DNA of 64,000 nucleotides, taken from positions 1 to 64,000 of the forward strand of contig JALHNH010000025.1 of NCBI GenBank assembly GCA_022843625.1, given 5' to 3'. Source of the stretch: Bryobacter sp. (GTDB lineage Bacteria > Acidobacteriota > Terriglobia > Bryobacterales > Bryobacteraceae). The position numbers and the translations under genes were made by a program. The notes below the pieces were generated by a model, which saw only the letters and a list, made by a program, of their open reading frames with translations, did not search any database and had not been told where the DNA came from. Positions 8,958-17,313 of this stretch are shown in pieces (positions within the stretch are counted from its first letter, which is position 1; each line of letters begins with the position of its first letter).

Positions 8958-11900
8958 TTAATTTGCGGTTGCAGCGGCAGAGGCGCCTTCACCATTTGTG
9001 ATGACGACGCTGACTCCCGTGATACTACTTGCCTGCCCGCTGACGGTAAATGGCAGGCTTAGGGCGAATCTTCCGCCGAACGGCTGACTTGCCGCGCTGG
9101 CAAACCAACTCTGAATAGCAGCGCTTACATTGACCGTAAGCTGACTGGCCGTTGTAAGATCTACATCGCCGGCGGCGGTGAAGGTGACCCTGGCCTCGCT
9201 CAACTGACGAGTGTTGGTTGCGCCTTCGATTCTGACCTCAAGTCCGCTTCCGGACCGCGTCAGAGTGAGAGATGTGATGGTTGGAGCAGCCCGGCGAATT
9301 ACGATCGAGCGGGAAGGGCCGGGAACCGATGCACCGGCAAAGTTGAGCACGCTGTCGATGCGAATTGTGCCAGCCAGAGTTCCTGTTGCGATCGAACCGC
9401 TTCCTGTGACGGTAACTGCGGTTGAGCCAGCGGGAATGGTGAAGTCGAGGGTTCTTGATGCGCTTGCGAAACGAATCGAGGGGTCATCTGCGCCATGACT
9501 GGGATCCGGGAGAAAGTTGAGAGTAAGGCGACCGGAAATAGGTACACCGAAAGCGCTGGCCATTCGAAGAGTCAGGGGCAGCGTTTGATTTGCTGTGGTG
9601 GCGTCAGGTAGTGATTCGATTGACAGAGCAGGTGTAGTTGCGGTGCCAATGGTCAAGCTGAAAACACGAGAGGCTCTTAGGCCGAGGGAATCCGTTGCAG
9701 TGATTTGGAAATTGGAAGTGCCGATCACTTGTGGGGTGCCACTGATGGCACCATCTGGACTGAAGGAAAGTCCTGCAGGCAAATCGCCGCTGATCACCCA
9801 GCCATAGGGGGATCGTCCGCCTGTGGCACCAATGTTGGCGGAGTAAGGCAGCCCGGCATTGCCGTTCGGCAGCGAATCGGTTGTGATGGAAAGACGGTCC
9901 ACACCAGCGGGCCGGACTTCGAAGGAGTAAGTGCGTCGAGCAGTGGTCCCTGTGGCATCGGTAACTACCACAGACATCGAATACTGACCGCTTCGGGAGG
10001 GGCTTCCTTCAAAGTTACCGGTGGCTGGATTGAATTCCACTCCGGGAGGAATTGCGCCGCTGACAATGGACCAGCTAAACGGACCGTGGCCACCTTCTCG
10101 GATTACGCCGATTCCGTAGGGCTCCCCTTCGACACCATCTGGCAGTGAGTCTGTAAGGATGAACAAGCCATCCGCCTTGACCCGAAGCAGGAAAGCTTTC
10201 GATGCGGTGGCACCACTGGCATCGCGAGCGGAAACAGTGATGGTGAATTGGCCTGCTTCAGAAGGTGTTCCAGAAACGCCTTCGCCCACGGTTGACAGGC
10301 CGGCCGGCACTCCTGCGAAGGAAAATGCGTAAGGCGCTTTGCCACCTTCAGCGGCAAAGCCTTGTGAATAGCTGCGGCCAACAAGGGCATCAGACAGAGG
10401 TGAAGCGGTGGTGATTCGAAATGGAAGCGAACCGGGCTCGATGCTCACAGACAATGTCTTTGACGCGCGCCGCTGCACTTCATCGGTGGCACTTAAGCCG
10501 ACGGCAAACGTGCCTTCCTGCTCTGGACTGCCCGTGATGGAGCCGGTGCTGGAATCGAAGTCGAGACCTGTTGGAAGGCCGCCGCTGGTCAAGCTGTAAC
10601 GCACCGCTCCAACGCCACCACGTGAGCTGATACCAGCTGAATAAGCATTACCAACCTGTCCGGCTGGCAGAGCATCGGTGGTGATCGTGAAAGGTTCACC
10701 CGTAATCTCAAAGTTGCAGCGGACATTTGCTGCGGTATTGGTTTCATCCACAGCCTGAAACTGGGCCGGGAATGATCCCGCCTGCAATGCTGTGACGGCG
10801 AAAGAGCCAGAGCTGTTCAGGACAAAGCCTTGTGGCAAGGAGCCGGAGAAGAGGGAGAGACGGTAAGGGGCCTGGCCACCAGTCATTACGAATTGCCCCG
10901 TTGCGCCGACACCCAATTGAAAGCTTGTGATTGCGGGACAGGACAGTGTCAAAGTGGAATCATCAGATTGAACGGAAAGCACCTTTGTCGCCGTTGCGCC
11001 GATAGCGTCGCGAGCCTGAACGGTAACTGCAAAAATACCTTTCCTGGTTGCTCGGCCAGTGAATGAGCCATTGGCTGCAAGGACCAGGCCGGCCTCTGGG
11101 GCTGCGTTGAGAAGAGTCCATTGGTAAGGGGGCTGACCGCCGGCAGCATCCATTTGCCCCTGGTAGGGCTCAGCTGCCTTTGTCGAGATTGGACCTTCTG
11201 AAATGATGCGTAAGGCACCACCAAGCACACCGATAGAGCATAACGACTGTGTTTGAGCTTGTCTTGCGTCCCTGACGCCGAATACAAATACAAACGCACC
11301 TGCCGCCGTGGCGCGGCCACTGATATTTCCCGTCGCACTATCCAGAATCAAACCGGGAGGGAGTTGACCGCTGGCGAGATAAAAGCTGTAGGGCTGCGAG
11401 CCACCGATGACGTTGGCAGGGTAGCTGTAAGGAACTCCGAGTTCGGTCTGCAGGTTCGGACAACCGAGTCGGAAATTCCCCTGGAATACTGGGAGAGAAA
11501 GAGAGCGCCCTTCCCGGTTGCCCAAAGAATCGATGACTTCAAGGTCAAACCGGTAGGTTCCGGCGGTTGTGGGCTGACCAAGAAGAATTCCAGCGGCAGA
11601 CAGAGCAATACCAGGCGGGAGTGCACCGCTAACGATTGAAAACCGATATGGAGGGGCACCGCCAGTGGCGTCGAGACCACTGGAGTAATTGACTCCGACA
11701 GTTGCTCCGTTTAATACGGTCGTCAAAAGCTGTAGCGGCTCGGAGGGTGCAGCCACATTGATCGTGTAGTTGCGAAAAGCCTGCTGTAGAACGCTGTCCC
11801 GCACGGTCAACCGGAACGAAGTTGTGCCGGCTTGAGATGGATTTCCAGTGATTCTGACCTGGCTACCTACAACTGAAAAAGACAGACCGGGCGGCAAAGA

Positions 11901-13679
11901 AGTGAGGATGCTGGCGGTGAAGGGAGAACTCCCTCCGCCAATTTGAATGTCGGCACTGTAGTTGGCTCCGACACTGCCATTCGGCAGGGCGCTGGTCAGA
12001 ATTGTGAGAGGACTGCTGTTGATGACGGTAGTGGCACAAGGCGGACTTAAAACCGTAAACGATTCTGTAGCATCAACAGCTCTCAAAACATAAGTGAAAT
12101 TGGGAATTGCGGCAGTCAGTAAACCTGAAACCAAGCCGGTGTTTGGGTTCAAACTGAGTCCGGCGGGCAATGAGGACTCAGACAAGGAGAACTGGTATGG
12201 CCTTCTGCCTCCCGAGGCGATCGCAGGCGAAGCATAGGCTTCGCCAACCATGATGTCGCTCTGGTCAGGGCAGGCCAAGTTCAGGTCGGGAATAGACGAT
12301 TCTGGAATAGAAATCGAGCAGGAGGCTGTGACCGTGCCCACGCCCGGAATCGATGCAGAGGCAGTAAAGGAATACAATCCAATTCCCGTAGGGGAACCCG
12401 AGATCTGCCCTGTCAAGGTATTCAGACTCAAACCAGGGGGCAGACTCCCCGTTATGGAATAGACCGGATTCGCGGCTGAATTGAGGCTCAGCCCCGAACT
12501 ATAAAACCTGCCGGGGACAACGGGAGGTAAGGGGCAGCGAAGGATCGGTTGAAAGTCGCGCGCCAAGACATAAATGGTGAGATCGAGATCATTGGCGGTT
12601 CCAATTGAGTCCTGGGTTCGAATGCGGGCGGTATTGGTTCCGGCTGTCGTTGGAGTACCGCTGATGAAGCCCGTGGATGCATCCAACGTCAACCCCGGCG
12701 GCAGCGAACCGGTTAGGATCGAATGGGAATAGGCGCTAACGCCACCGATCGCGCCAACAAAGGAGCGGTACTGGGAGCCTACGCGTGCAGTTGTGCGGGA
12801 ACTGGTAAGTTGCATCTCAGTTTGGGGAGTAATGCTGCAGCTTCGACTTACCTGTTGAGCCATAGAATTCGTCGCCCGCACAATAAAAGTGAATGTGCCA
12901 GGGGAAGTTGTAGTGCCCGTAACCAGACCATTGGTCGTATTTAGCGAGAGACCGGGCGGGAGTACCCCACTGGTGATGGCGAAGCTGGTTGCATTAAACG
13001 GGCTCGTGAAGACACTCGCAGAATAGGGCGAACCAAGGATTGTGTAGCCTAAAGGGCAATAAAATTCTGTGACTGAAATCATGTAATTCCGGTATCCCAG
13101 GACACCACTACTGTCCCTAACCTCGATGGAGACTGGATAGTCGCCAGGCGATAGAGGAGTTCCACTGAGGACCCCTGCACTGCTGAGGACCAGGCCAGGA
13201 GGGGAAGGATCTCCACTCATCGTAAATGTATAACCGGTGCCAGTGCCCCCCGTTGCAGTGATATTCGTAGCAGGGTAGGGAGAGCCAACGACACCGATCG
13301 GAAAACTACTCGTGCTGATTACAGGAAGATTGACTGGATTCGTTACGACAAGCGCCGTGGTGACGGTAGCGGTTCTGAACAACCTATCGGTGACTCTGAC
13401 AGTAAAATTGTAAGTGCCTGGAAATTCGGGGGTGCCGCCGAGTGAGGCCGTAACGGAATTCAAAAAGATGCCGGGCGGCAGTGAACCTGCTGACAGGTCA
13501 AAGGTGAATGGCCCTGCTCCTCCAATGAGTGCGCTGCCGATGGCGGTTGAAGTATAAAAAACCGCAACTTGCCCGCCGGGCAAAGTGACCGGGCTGAAGG
13601 CAGGCGCAGTAGTCTGAGACCAGACGGGTAGAAGCCCGGCCACGAGCGTTGTGAGAAGTAGTCGTTTTGCCGTTGTCAT
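8958..13679 (-). CDS. 1573-aa exported He_PIG (putative Ig) repeat protein
   Basis: About 15 tandem repeats with GxLPPGLxLxxxTGxIxGxPxxxGxYxFxVxVxD core; signal peptide at N-terminus. Confidence 0.85.
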   Translation of the reverse strand: MTTAKRLLLTTLVAGLLPVWSQTTAPAFSPVTLPGGQVAVFYTSTAIGSALIGGAGPFTFDLSAGSLPPGIFLNSVTASLGGTPEFPGTYNFTVRVTDRLFRTATVTTALVVTNPVNLPVISTSSFPIGVVGSPYPATNITATGGTGTGYTFTMSGDPSPPGLVLSSAGVLSGTPLSPGDYPVSIEVRDSSGVLGYRNYMISVTEFYCPLGYTILGSPYSASVFTSPFNATSFAITSGVLPPGLSLNTTNGLVTGTTTSPGTFTFIVRATNSMAQQVSRSCSITPQTEMQLTSSRTTARVGSQYRSFVGAIGGVSAYSHSILTGSLPPGLTLDASTGFISGTPTTAGTNTARIRTQDSIGTANDLDLTIYVLARDFQPILRCPLPPVVPGRFYSSGLSLNSAANPVYSITGSLPPGLSLNTLTGQISGSPTGIGLYSFTASASIPGVGTVTASCSISIPESSIPDLNLACPDQSDIMVGEAYASPAIASGGRRPYQFSLSESSLPAGLSLNPNTGLVSGLLTAAIPNFTYVLRAVDATESFTVLSPPCATTVINSSPLTILTSALPNGSVGANYSADIQIGGGSSPFTASILTSLPPGLSFSVVGSQVRITGNPSQAGTTSFRLTVRDSVLQQAFRNYTINVAAPSEPLQLLTTVLNGATVGVNYSSGLDATGGAPPYRFSIVSGALPPGIALSAAGILLGQPTTAGTYRFDLEVIDSLGNREGRSLSLPVFQGNFRLGCPNLQTELGVPYSYPANVIGGSQPYSFYLASGQLPPGLILDSATGNISGRATAAGAFVFVFGVRDARQAQTQSLCSIGVLGGALRIISEGPISTKAAEPYQGQMDAAGGQPPYQWTLLNAAPEAGLVLAANGSFTGRATRKGIFAVTVQARDAIGATATKVLSVQSDDSTLTLSCPAITSFQLGVGATGQFVMTGGQAPYRLSLFSGSLPQGFVLNSSGSFAVTALQAGSFPAQFQAVDETNTAANVRCNFEITGEPFTITTDALPAGQVGNAYSAGISSRGGVGAVRYSLTSGGLPTGLDFDSSTGSITGSPEQEGTFAVGLSATDEVQRRASKTLSVSIEPGSLPFRITTASPLSDALVGRSYSQGFAAEGGKAPYAFSFAGVPAGLSTVGEGVSGTPSEAGQFTITVSARDASGATASKAFLLRVKADGLFILTDSLPDGVEGEPYGIGVIREGGHGPFSWSIVSGAIPPGVEFNPATGNFEGSPSRSGQYSMSVVVTDATGTTARRTYSFEVRPAGVDRLSITTDSLPNGNAGLPYSANIGATGGRSPYGWVISGDLPAGLSFSPDGAISGTPQVIGTSNFQITATDSLGLRASRVFSLTIGTATTPALSIESLPDATTANQTLPLTLRMASAFGVPISGRLTLNFLPDPSHGADDPSIRFASASRTLDFTIPAGSTAVTVTGSGSIATGTLAGTIRIDSVLNFAGASVPGPSRSIVIRRAAPTITSLTLTRSGSGLEVRIEGATNTRQLSEARVTFTAAGDVDLTTASQLTVNVSAAIQSWFASAASQPFGGRFALSLPFTVSGQASSITGVSVVITNGEGASAAATAN

Positions 13680-14257
13680 TAGCGTGGTGCTCCTGCGGAA
13701 GGCGTTCCCGGATTGACTCCTACAGTACCCCGGCCTGGACCTTTATCGCGGGTCACGGCATATGCCGTTCCGGCGGCCGCAGCGACGCCAACAGCAATTA
13801 ATGCAGCAGTAAGACCTGAAATGGCGGCTCCTGCCGCTACTATATTTGACTGGCTGACTACAATCTGTCCGAAGGACTGTTGGAAGTTGGCGCGCACCTG
13901 GATGTTGTATTGTCCAGTCTGGCCATTGGGTTTTAATCCTCTGGCTGCGGCACGGCCTTTGGCGTCAGTCACGGTAGAGATCATGCGAGAACCATTCGAA
14001 CTGACAAGTCCAGGACCAGAATCCGGCAATAGAAAAACAACCGCAGCGCCGGCAATGGGCTTGTTATTCTCGTCTCGAACTTCCACAATCGTTTCGCGGG
14101 CTACTCGGCTCCTAATGTTGTTAATTGCAGTGTCACCGCTGATCAGAACGATGTTCAACTTCGGTGCCGCAGGCGGAATTTGGGCAGGCAAGCTCGTTTC
14201 AAGCAGCAACAGAATCAGGATTTGAGCAAGGAAGTGGCCAATGGATAACCTTTGCAT
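13679..14257 (-). CDS. Exported protein with Ig-like (Big_1-type) domain and C-terminal hydrophobic segment
   Basis: RVARETIVEVRDENNKPIAGAAVVFLLP...TVTDAKGRAAARGLKPNGQTGQYNIQVRANF; 1-bp TAATG overlap with the giant repeat gene. Confidence 0.65.
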   Translation of the reverse strand: MQRLSIGHFLAQILILLLLETSLPAQIPPAAPKLNIVLISGDTAINNIRSRVARETIVEVRDENNKPIAGAAVVFLLPDSGPGLVSSNGSRMISTVTDAKGRAAARGLKPNGQTGQYNIQVRANFQQSFGQIVVSQSNIVAAGAAISGLTAALIAVGVAAAAGTAYAVTRDKGPGRGTVGVNPGTPSAGAPR

Positions 14258-14303
14258 ATCGTTCTACAAGAATATACTGAAGAAGAATCGGGAGACTTGA
14301 AAA

Positions 14304-15209
14304 ATGTTTCAGAGAACTAGTTTGATGGCGTTGTTTGGAAGCGCACTGCTTTGGTCGCAGGACGCAGCCACGGATAGTGGGCCGCGAATGACTGCGCGTG
14401 AAATCTTTTACGGCGCGAAACCGGCTCCACAGGCAGTTCCGGCGGCGCCCACAGCCACAAAGAAGGCACCTGCGTCTCCGAAGCAGAAGGACCCCCTAGA
14501 GACTGCCAGGAACCAACCGGCAAGACCACCCGCAGTACCGGGGGAACAACCGTTACCCGTAAGATTGGCCTCCGACACAGTTTCTCAAAGTGGTGGCTTG
14601 GCCATGCGCTGGACGATCACCCAATTGATGCCGGATGGAAACAAGAAGGAAGTCCCAACGACGAAGGCCTTCAAGAGTGGCGACAGAATTAACGTTCGCG
14701 TCGAAGTGAATGATTTCGGTTACCTGTACATCCTGGCGCGGGGAAGCTCAGGAAAGTGGAGCCCCCTCTTTCCTTCTCCGCAGATTTCAGGCGGCGACAA
14801 TCGCGTGGGCCCGAATCAGGCTTACACGATTCCTGCCGGCTTTGTGTTCAAGTTTGACGAACAGCCTGGCGAAGAACGCATCTTTATCGTTTTCAGCCGC
14901 AAGCCTGAACCAGATTTTGATGGGCTTATATATAAGGTTGCGCCAGACCGCAACCAGGTACCCGCCGCTTCGCCATCGGCACCGATCCGGCCGGCACCGG
15001 GAATCATTCTCGCAAGTAATACCAACTTCGGCGATCCATTTGTAGATCGCGTCCGCACCATGTATGCTCGCGACCTGATCGTTGAAAAAGTGGAAGGCGA
15101 ACAGAAGAGCTCTAGTCTTGGCCCGCGCTTTGAACATGCAGCTTATGTTGCCAGTAAACGGGGAGATGATCCTCGCGTAACGGCGGAAGTGACTTTGACC
15201 CACAAATGA
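14304..15209 (+). CDS. DUF4384-like exported protein
   Basis: FKSGDRINVRVEVNDFGYLYILARGSSGKWSPLFPSPQISGGDNRV...EERIFIVFSRKPEP; overlaps start of the caspase gene. Confidence 0.65.
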   Translation: MFQRTSLMALFGSALLWSQDAATDSGPRMTAREIFYGAKPAPQAVPAAPTATKKAPASPKQKDPLETARNQPARPPAVPGEQPLPVRLASDTVSQSGGLAMRWTITQLMPDGNKKEVPTTKAFKSGDRINVRVEVNDFGYLYILARGSSGKWSPLFPSPQISGGDNRVGPNQAYTIPAGFVFKFDEQPGEERIFIVFSRKPEPDFDGLIYKVAPDRNQVPAASPSAPIRPAPGIILASNTNFGDPFVDRVRTMYARDLIVEKVEGEQKSSSLGPRFEHAAYVASKRGDDPRVTAEVTLTHK

Positions 15210-17281
15210 AGCTACTCGTCTCGATTCTGATCTCAGCCGCTTTGCTTGTTGCGCAGAGAGCCGACCCCAAAAAGGCGCGCGATCTGAAGGTGGAAGCCGA
15301 CCCCTTCCCTGATGGTGAGAGTCAACTGATGACCAAGAAGGTGGAGATTCCTCGCAGTTACGCCATTGTGATGGGCGTGGGCGCCTACCAGAACTTGCCC
15401 AAAGACCTGCACCTGGCTTACTCTGAGCGCGATGCTGACTCGCTCTATTCGATTCTGATCAGTCTCGAAGGCGGCAACTTCCGGTCTGAAAATGTAAAGA
15501 AGTTGCTGGGGGCCAAGGCCACGCTTGCCAACCTGAAACAAGAACTCGAGGTCTGGCTTCCGAGTGTTGCCAATGAAAACGACCGCGTTTTCATTTATTT
15601 TGCCGGCCACGGATTTGTGCATCAAGGCAAGGGGTATCTTGCACCTTACGACTTTGACCTCAACAATATCGCTGGCAGCGGCTACCCGATGGAGGCATTG
15701 GCCAAAACCGTCGGCCAGAAGGTGAAAGCCAAGTGGAAGGTGCTGCTGACCGATAGTTGCCACTCGGGATTCGTCACCTCGGAAACCCGGGCTGACAATT
15801 TGAATAATCTGTGGCAGAACCTGGACAAGAATATGTTCAGCCTTACCGCCTCACGCGACCAGGAACGAAGCTTTGAATCGCCCGATTTTGGTGGCGGCCA
15901 CGGAGTCTTCACCTACTATGTCGTGAAAGGCATGGAGGGCGAGGCTGACGATGACCGCGATGGGCAGGTGACTGCCGTGGAGATGACAGAGTACGTCCGA
16001 AAGAACGTGCGCGAAGCGACCAAAGGCAAGCAGACTCCGCGGTCTGACCGGGGAAGCTTTGATCCTGAAATGCTGATTGCGTATGTGCCATCTTATGCAA
16101 CTGCGGCTCCCCCGCCGGCACCGAAGTTTGGCACCCTGATCTTTGAGACTAACCGCGAAGAGGTAGAGGTGTTTGTCGACGGCAAAAGTGCTGGTTTAGC
16201 CAGTAAAGGAACTCCGTTGCGGCTGCCTGGCTTGCGGCCGGGCACGCACCAGGTTCAGGGCGTGAAGATGGGCTATGAGCCAGACGGGCCTCGCGAAGAG
16301 ATGGTTTATCCCGGTCAGGAATCGACGGTCAAGATTCAAATCCTGATTCCTCGTAAACGCCCTAAGGCGGCAGTGGATCAGTTTGAGAAGGGCCTCGACT
16401 TCTACAACAAAGGTTTCGAGCAGAATTACAAAAAGGCAGTGGAGCACTTTACACAAGCTCTCGCCGCAGATTCCACTTACAGCCAGGCTGCGCTCTATCT
16501 GGGGCGCAGCTACAATGCTCTGGAAGATCAGACGAAGGCCCAACAATACTTCGTAGCTGCTATCAAAATCGACCCCGATTTTGCAGAAGCCCGAATGAGC
16601 TACGGTGGCATGTTGTTGGATATCGGTAATGTAGATGAAAGCATTCGACAATTTGATGTCGTACTCAAGCGCAACTCCAAAGATCGACAAACTCTGGCAT
16701 TGAGGGCTCAGGCTTACCGGATCAAGGAGCGTTACGACGACGCTATTGAGAGCGCCCGCGATGCAATCTCAATTGCGCCAAATATAGCTGAGCCCCATTT
16801 CTGGCTGGCCGAGAGCTTGCGATTGAAGGGTAACTACAAGGAATCGCGCAAGGAATACGTCGACTACCTGCGCTTCAGCAACTTCGATTCCGGCTTGTCT
16901 GGCAATCTCAACTACTATGTTGTCGGTTTTCTGGTTGGGCAAGGAAAGCGCAGACGCGCAGCGCAAAAAGATATCTGGCAAGACCTTCGCAGCATGGCTT
17001 ATTTTGGGCTTTGCGATTGCGCCTTTCGCGACAAGAAGCTTGCGGATGCAACTCTCTTTTGTCAGAAGAGTCTTCAGTACGACCCTGACTATGCTTACTC
17101 GCACTATTTGAGCGGCCTGGTTTATGCAACCCAGGCGCAGGCCACCGGCTCGCTTGAAACTCTCGCAGTTGCCCGCAAACACTTTCAACGCATGCTCACC
17201 CTCAACCCGGACATGGACGAAGCAAAAAGCGTAAAAACCATGCTGGGAAGCTTTGACCAGGCCCTCTCCGCCAGCCGCTAA
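15206..17281 (+). CDS. Caspase-family (C14) peptidase with PEGA-like domain and TPR repeats
   Basis: His motif RVFIYFAGHGFV, Cys motif VLLTDSCHSGF, PEGA-like LIFETNREEVEVFVDGKSAG, C-terminal TPRs; N-terminal signal peptide. Confidence 0.88.
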   Translation: MKLLVSILISAALLVAQRADPKKARDLKVEADPFPDGESQLMTKKVEIPRSYAIVMGVGAYQNLPKDLHLAYSERDADSLYSILISLEGGNFRSENVKKLLGAKATLANLKQELEVWLPSVANENDRVFIYFAGHGFVHQGKGYLAPYDFDLNNIAGSGYPMEALAKTVGQKVKAKWKVLLTDSCHSGFVTSETRADNLNNLWQNLDKNMFSLTASRDQERSFESPDFGGGHGVFTYYVVKGMEGEADDDRDGQVTAVEMTEYVRKNVREATKGKQTPRSDRGSFDPEMLIAYVPSYATAAPPPAPKFGTLIFETNREEVEVFVDGKSAGLASKGTPLRLPGLRPGTHQVQGVKMGYEPDGPREEMVYPGQESTVKIQILIPRKRPKAAVDQFEKGLDFYNKGFEQNYKKAVEHFTQALAADSTYSQAALYLGRSYNALEDQTKAQQYFVAAIKIDPDFAEARMSYGGMLLDIGNVDESIRQFDVVLKRNSKDRQTLALRAQAYRIKERYDDAIESARDAISIAPNIAEPHFWLAESLRLKGNYKESRKEYVDYLRFSNFDSGLSGNLNYYVVGFLVGQGKRRRAAQKDIWQDLRSMAYFGLCDCAFRDKKLADATLFCQKSLQYDPDYAYSHYLSGLVYATQAQATGSLETLAVARKHFQRMLTLNPDMDEAKSVKTMLGSFDQALSASR

Positions 17282-17313
17282 AAACACACTCCTTGTGATA
17301 CCAATAGAAGGAT

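Noticed and set aside
8958-13679. Repeated DNA pattern resembling a satellite or CRISPR-like array
   Set aside because: Periodicity is at protein level (He_PIG repeats of about 85-95 aa); DNA repeats are diverged, without uniform direct repeats or spacers.
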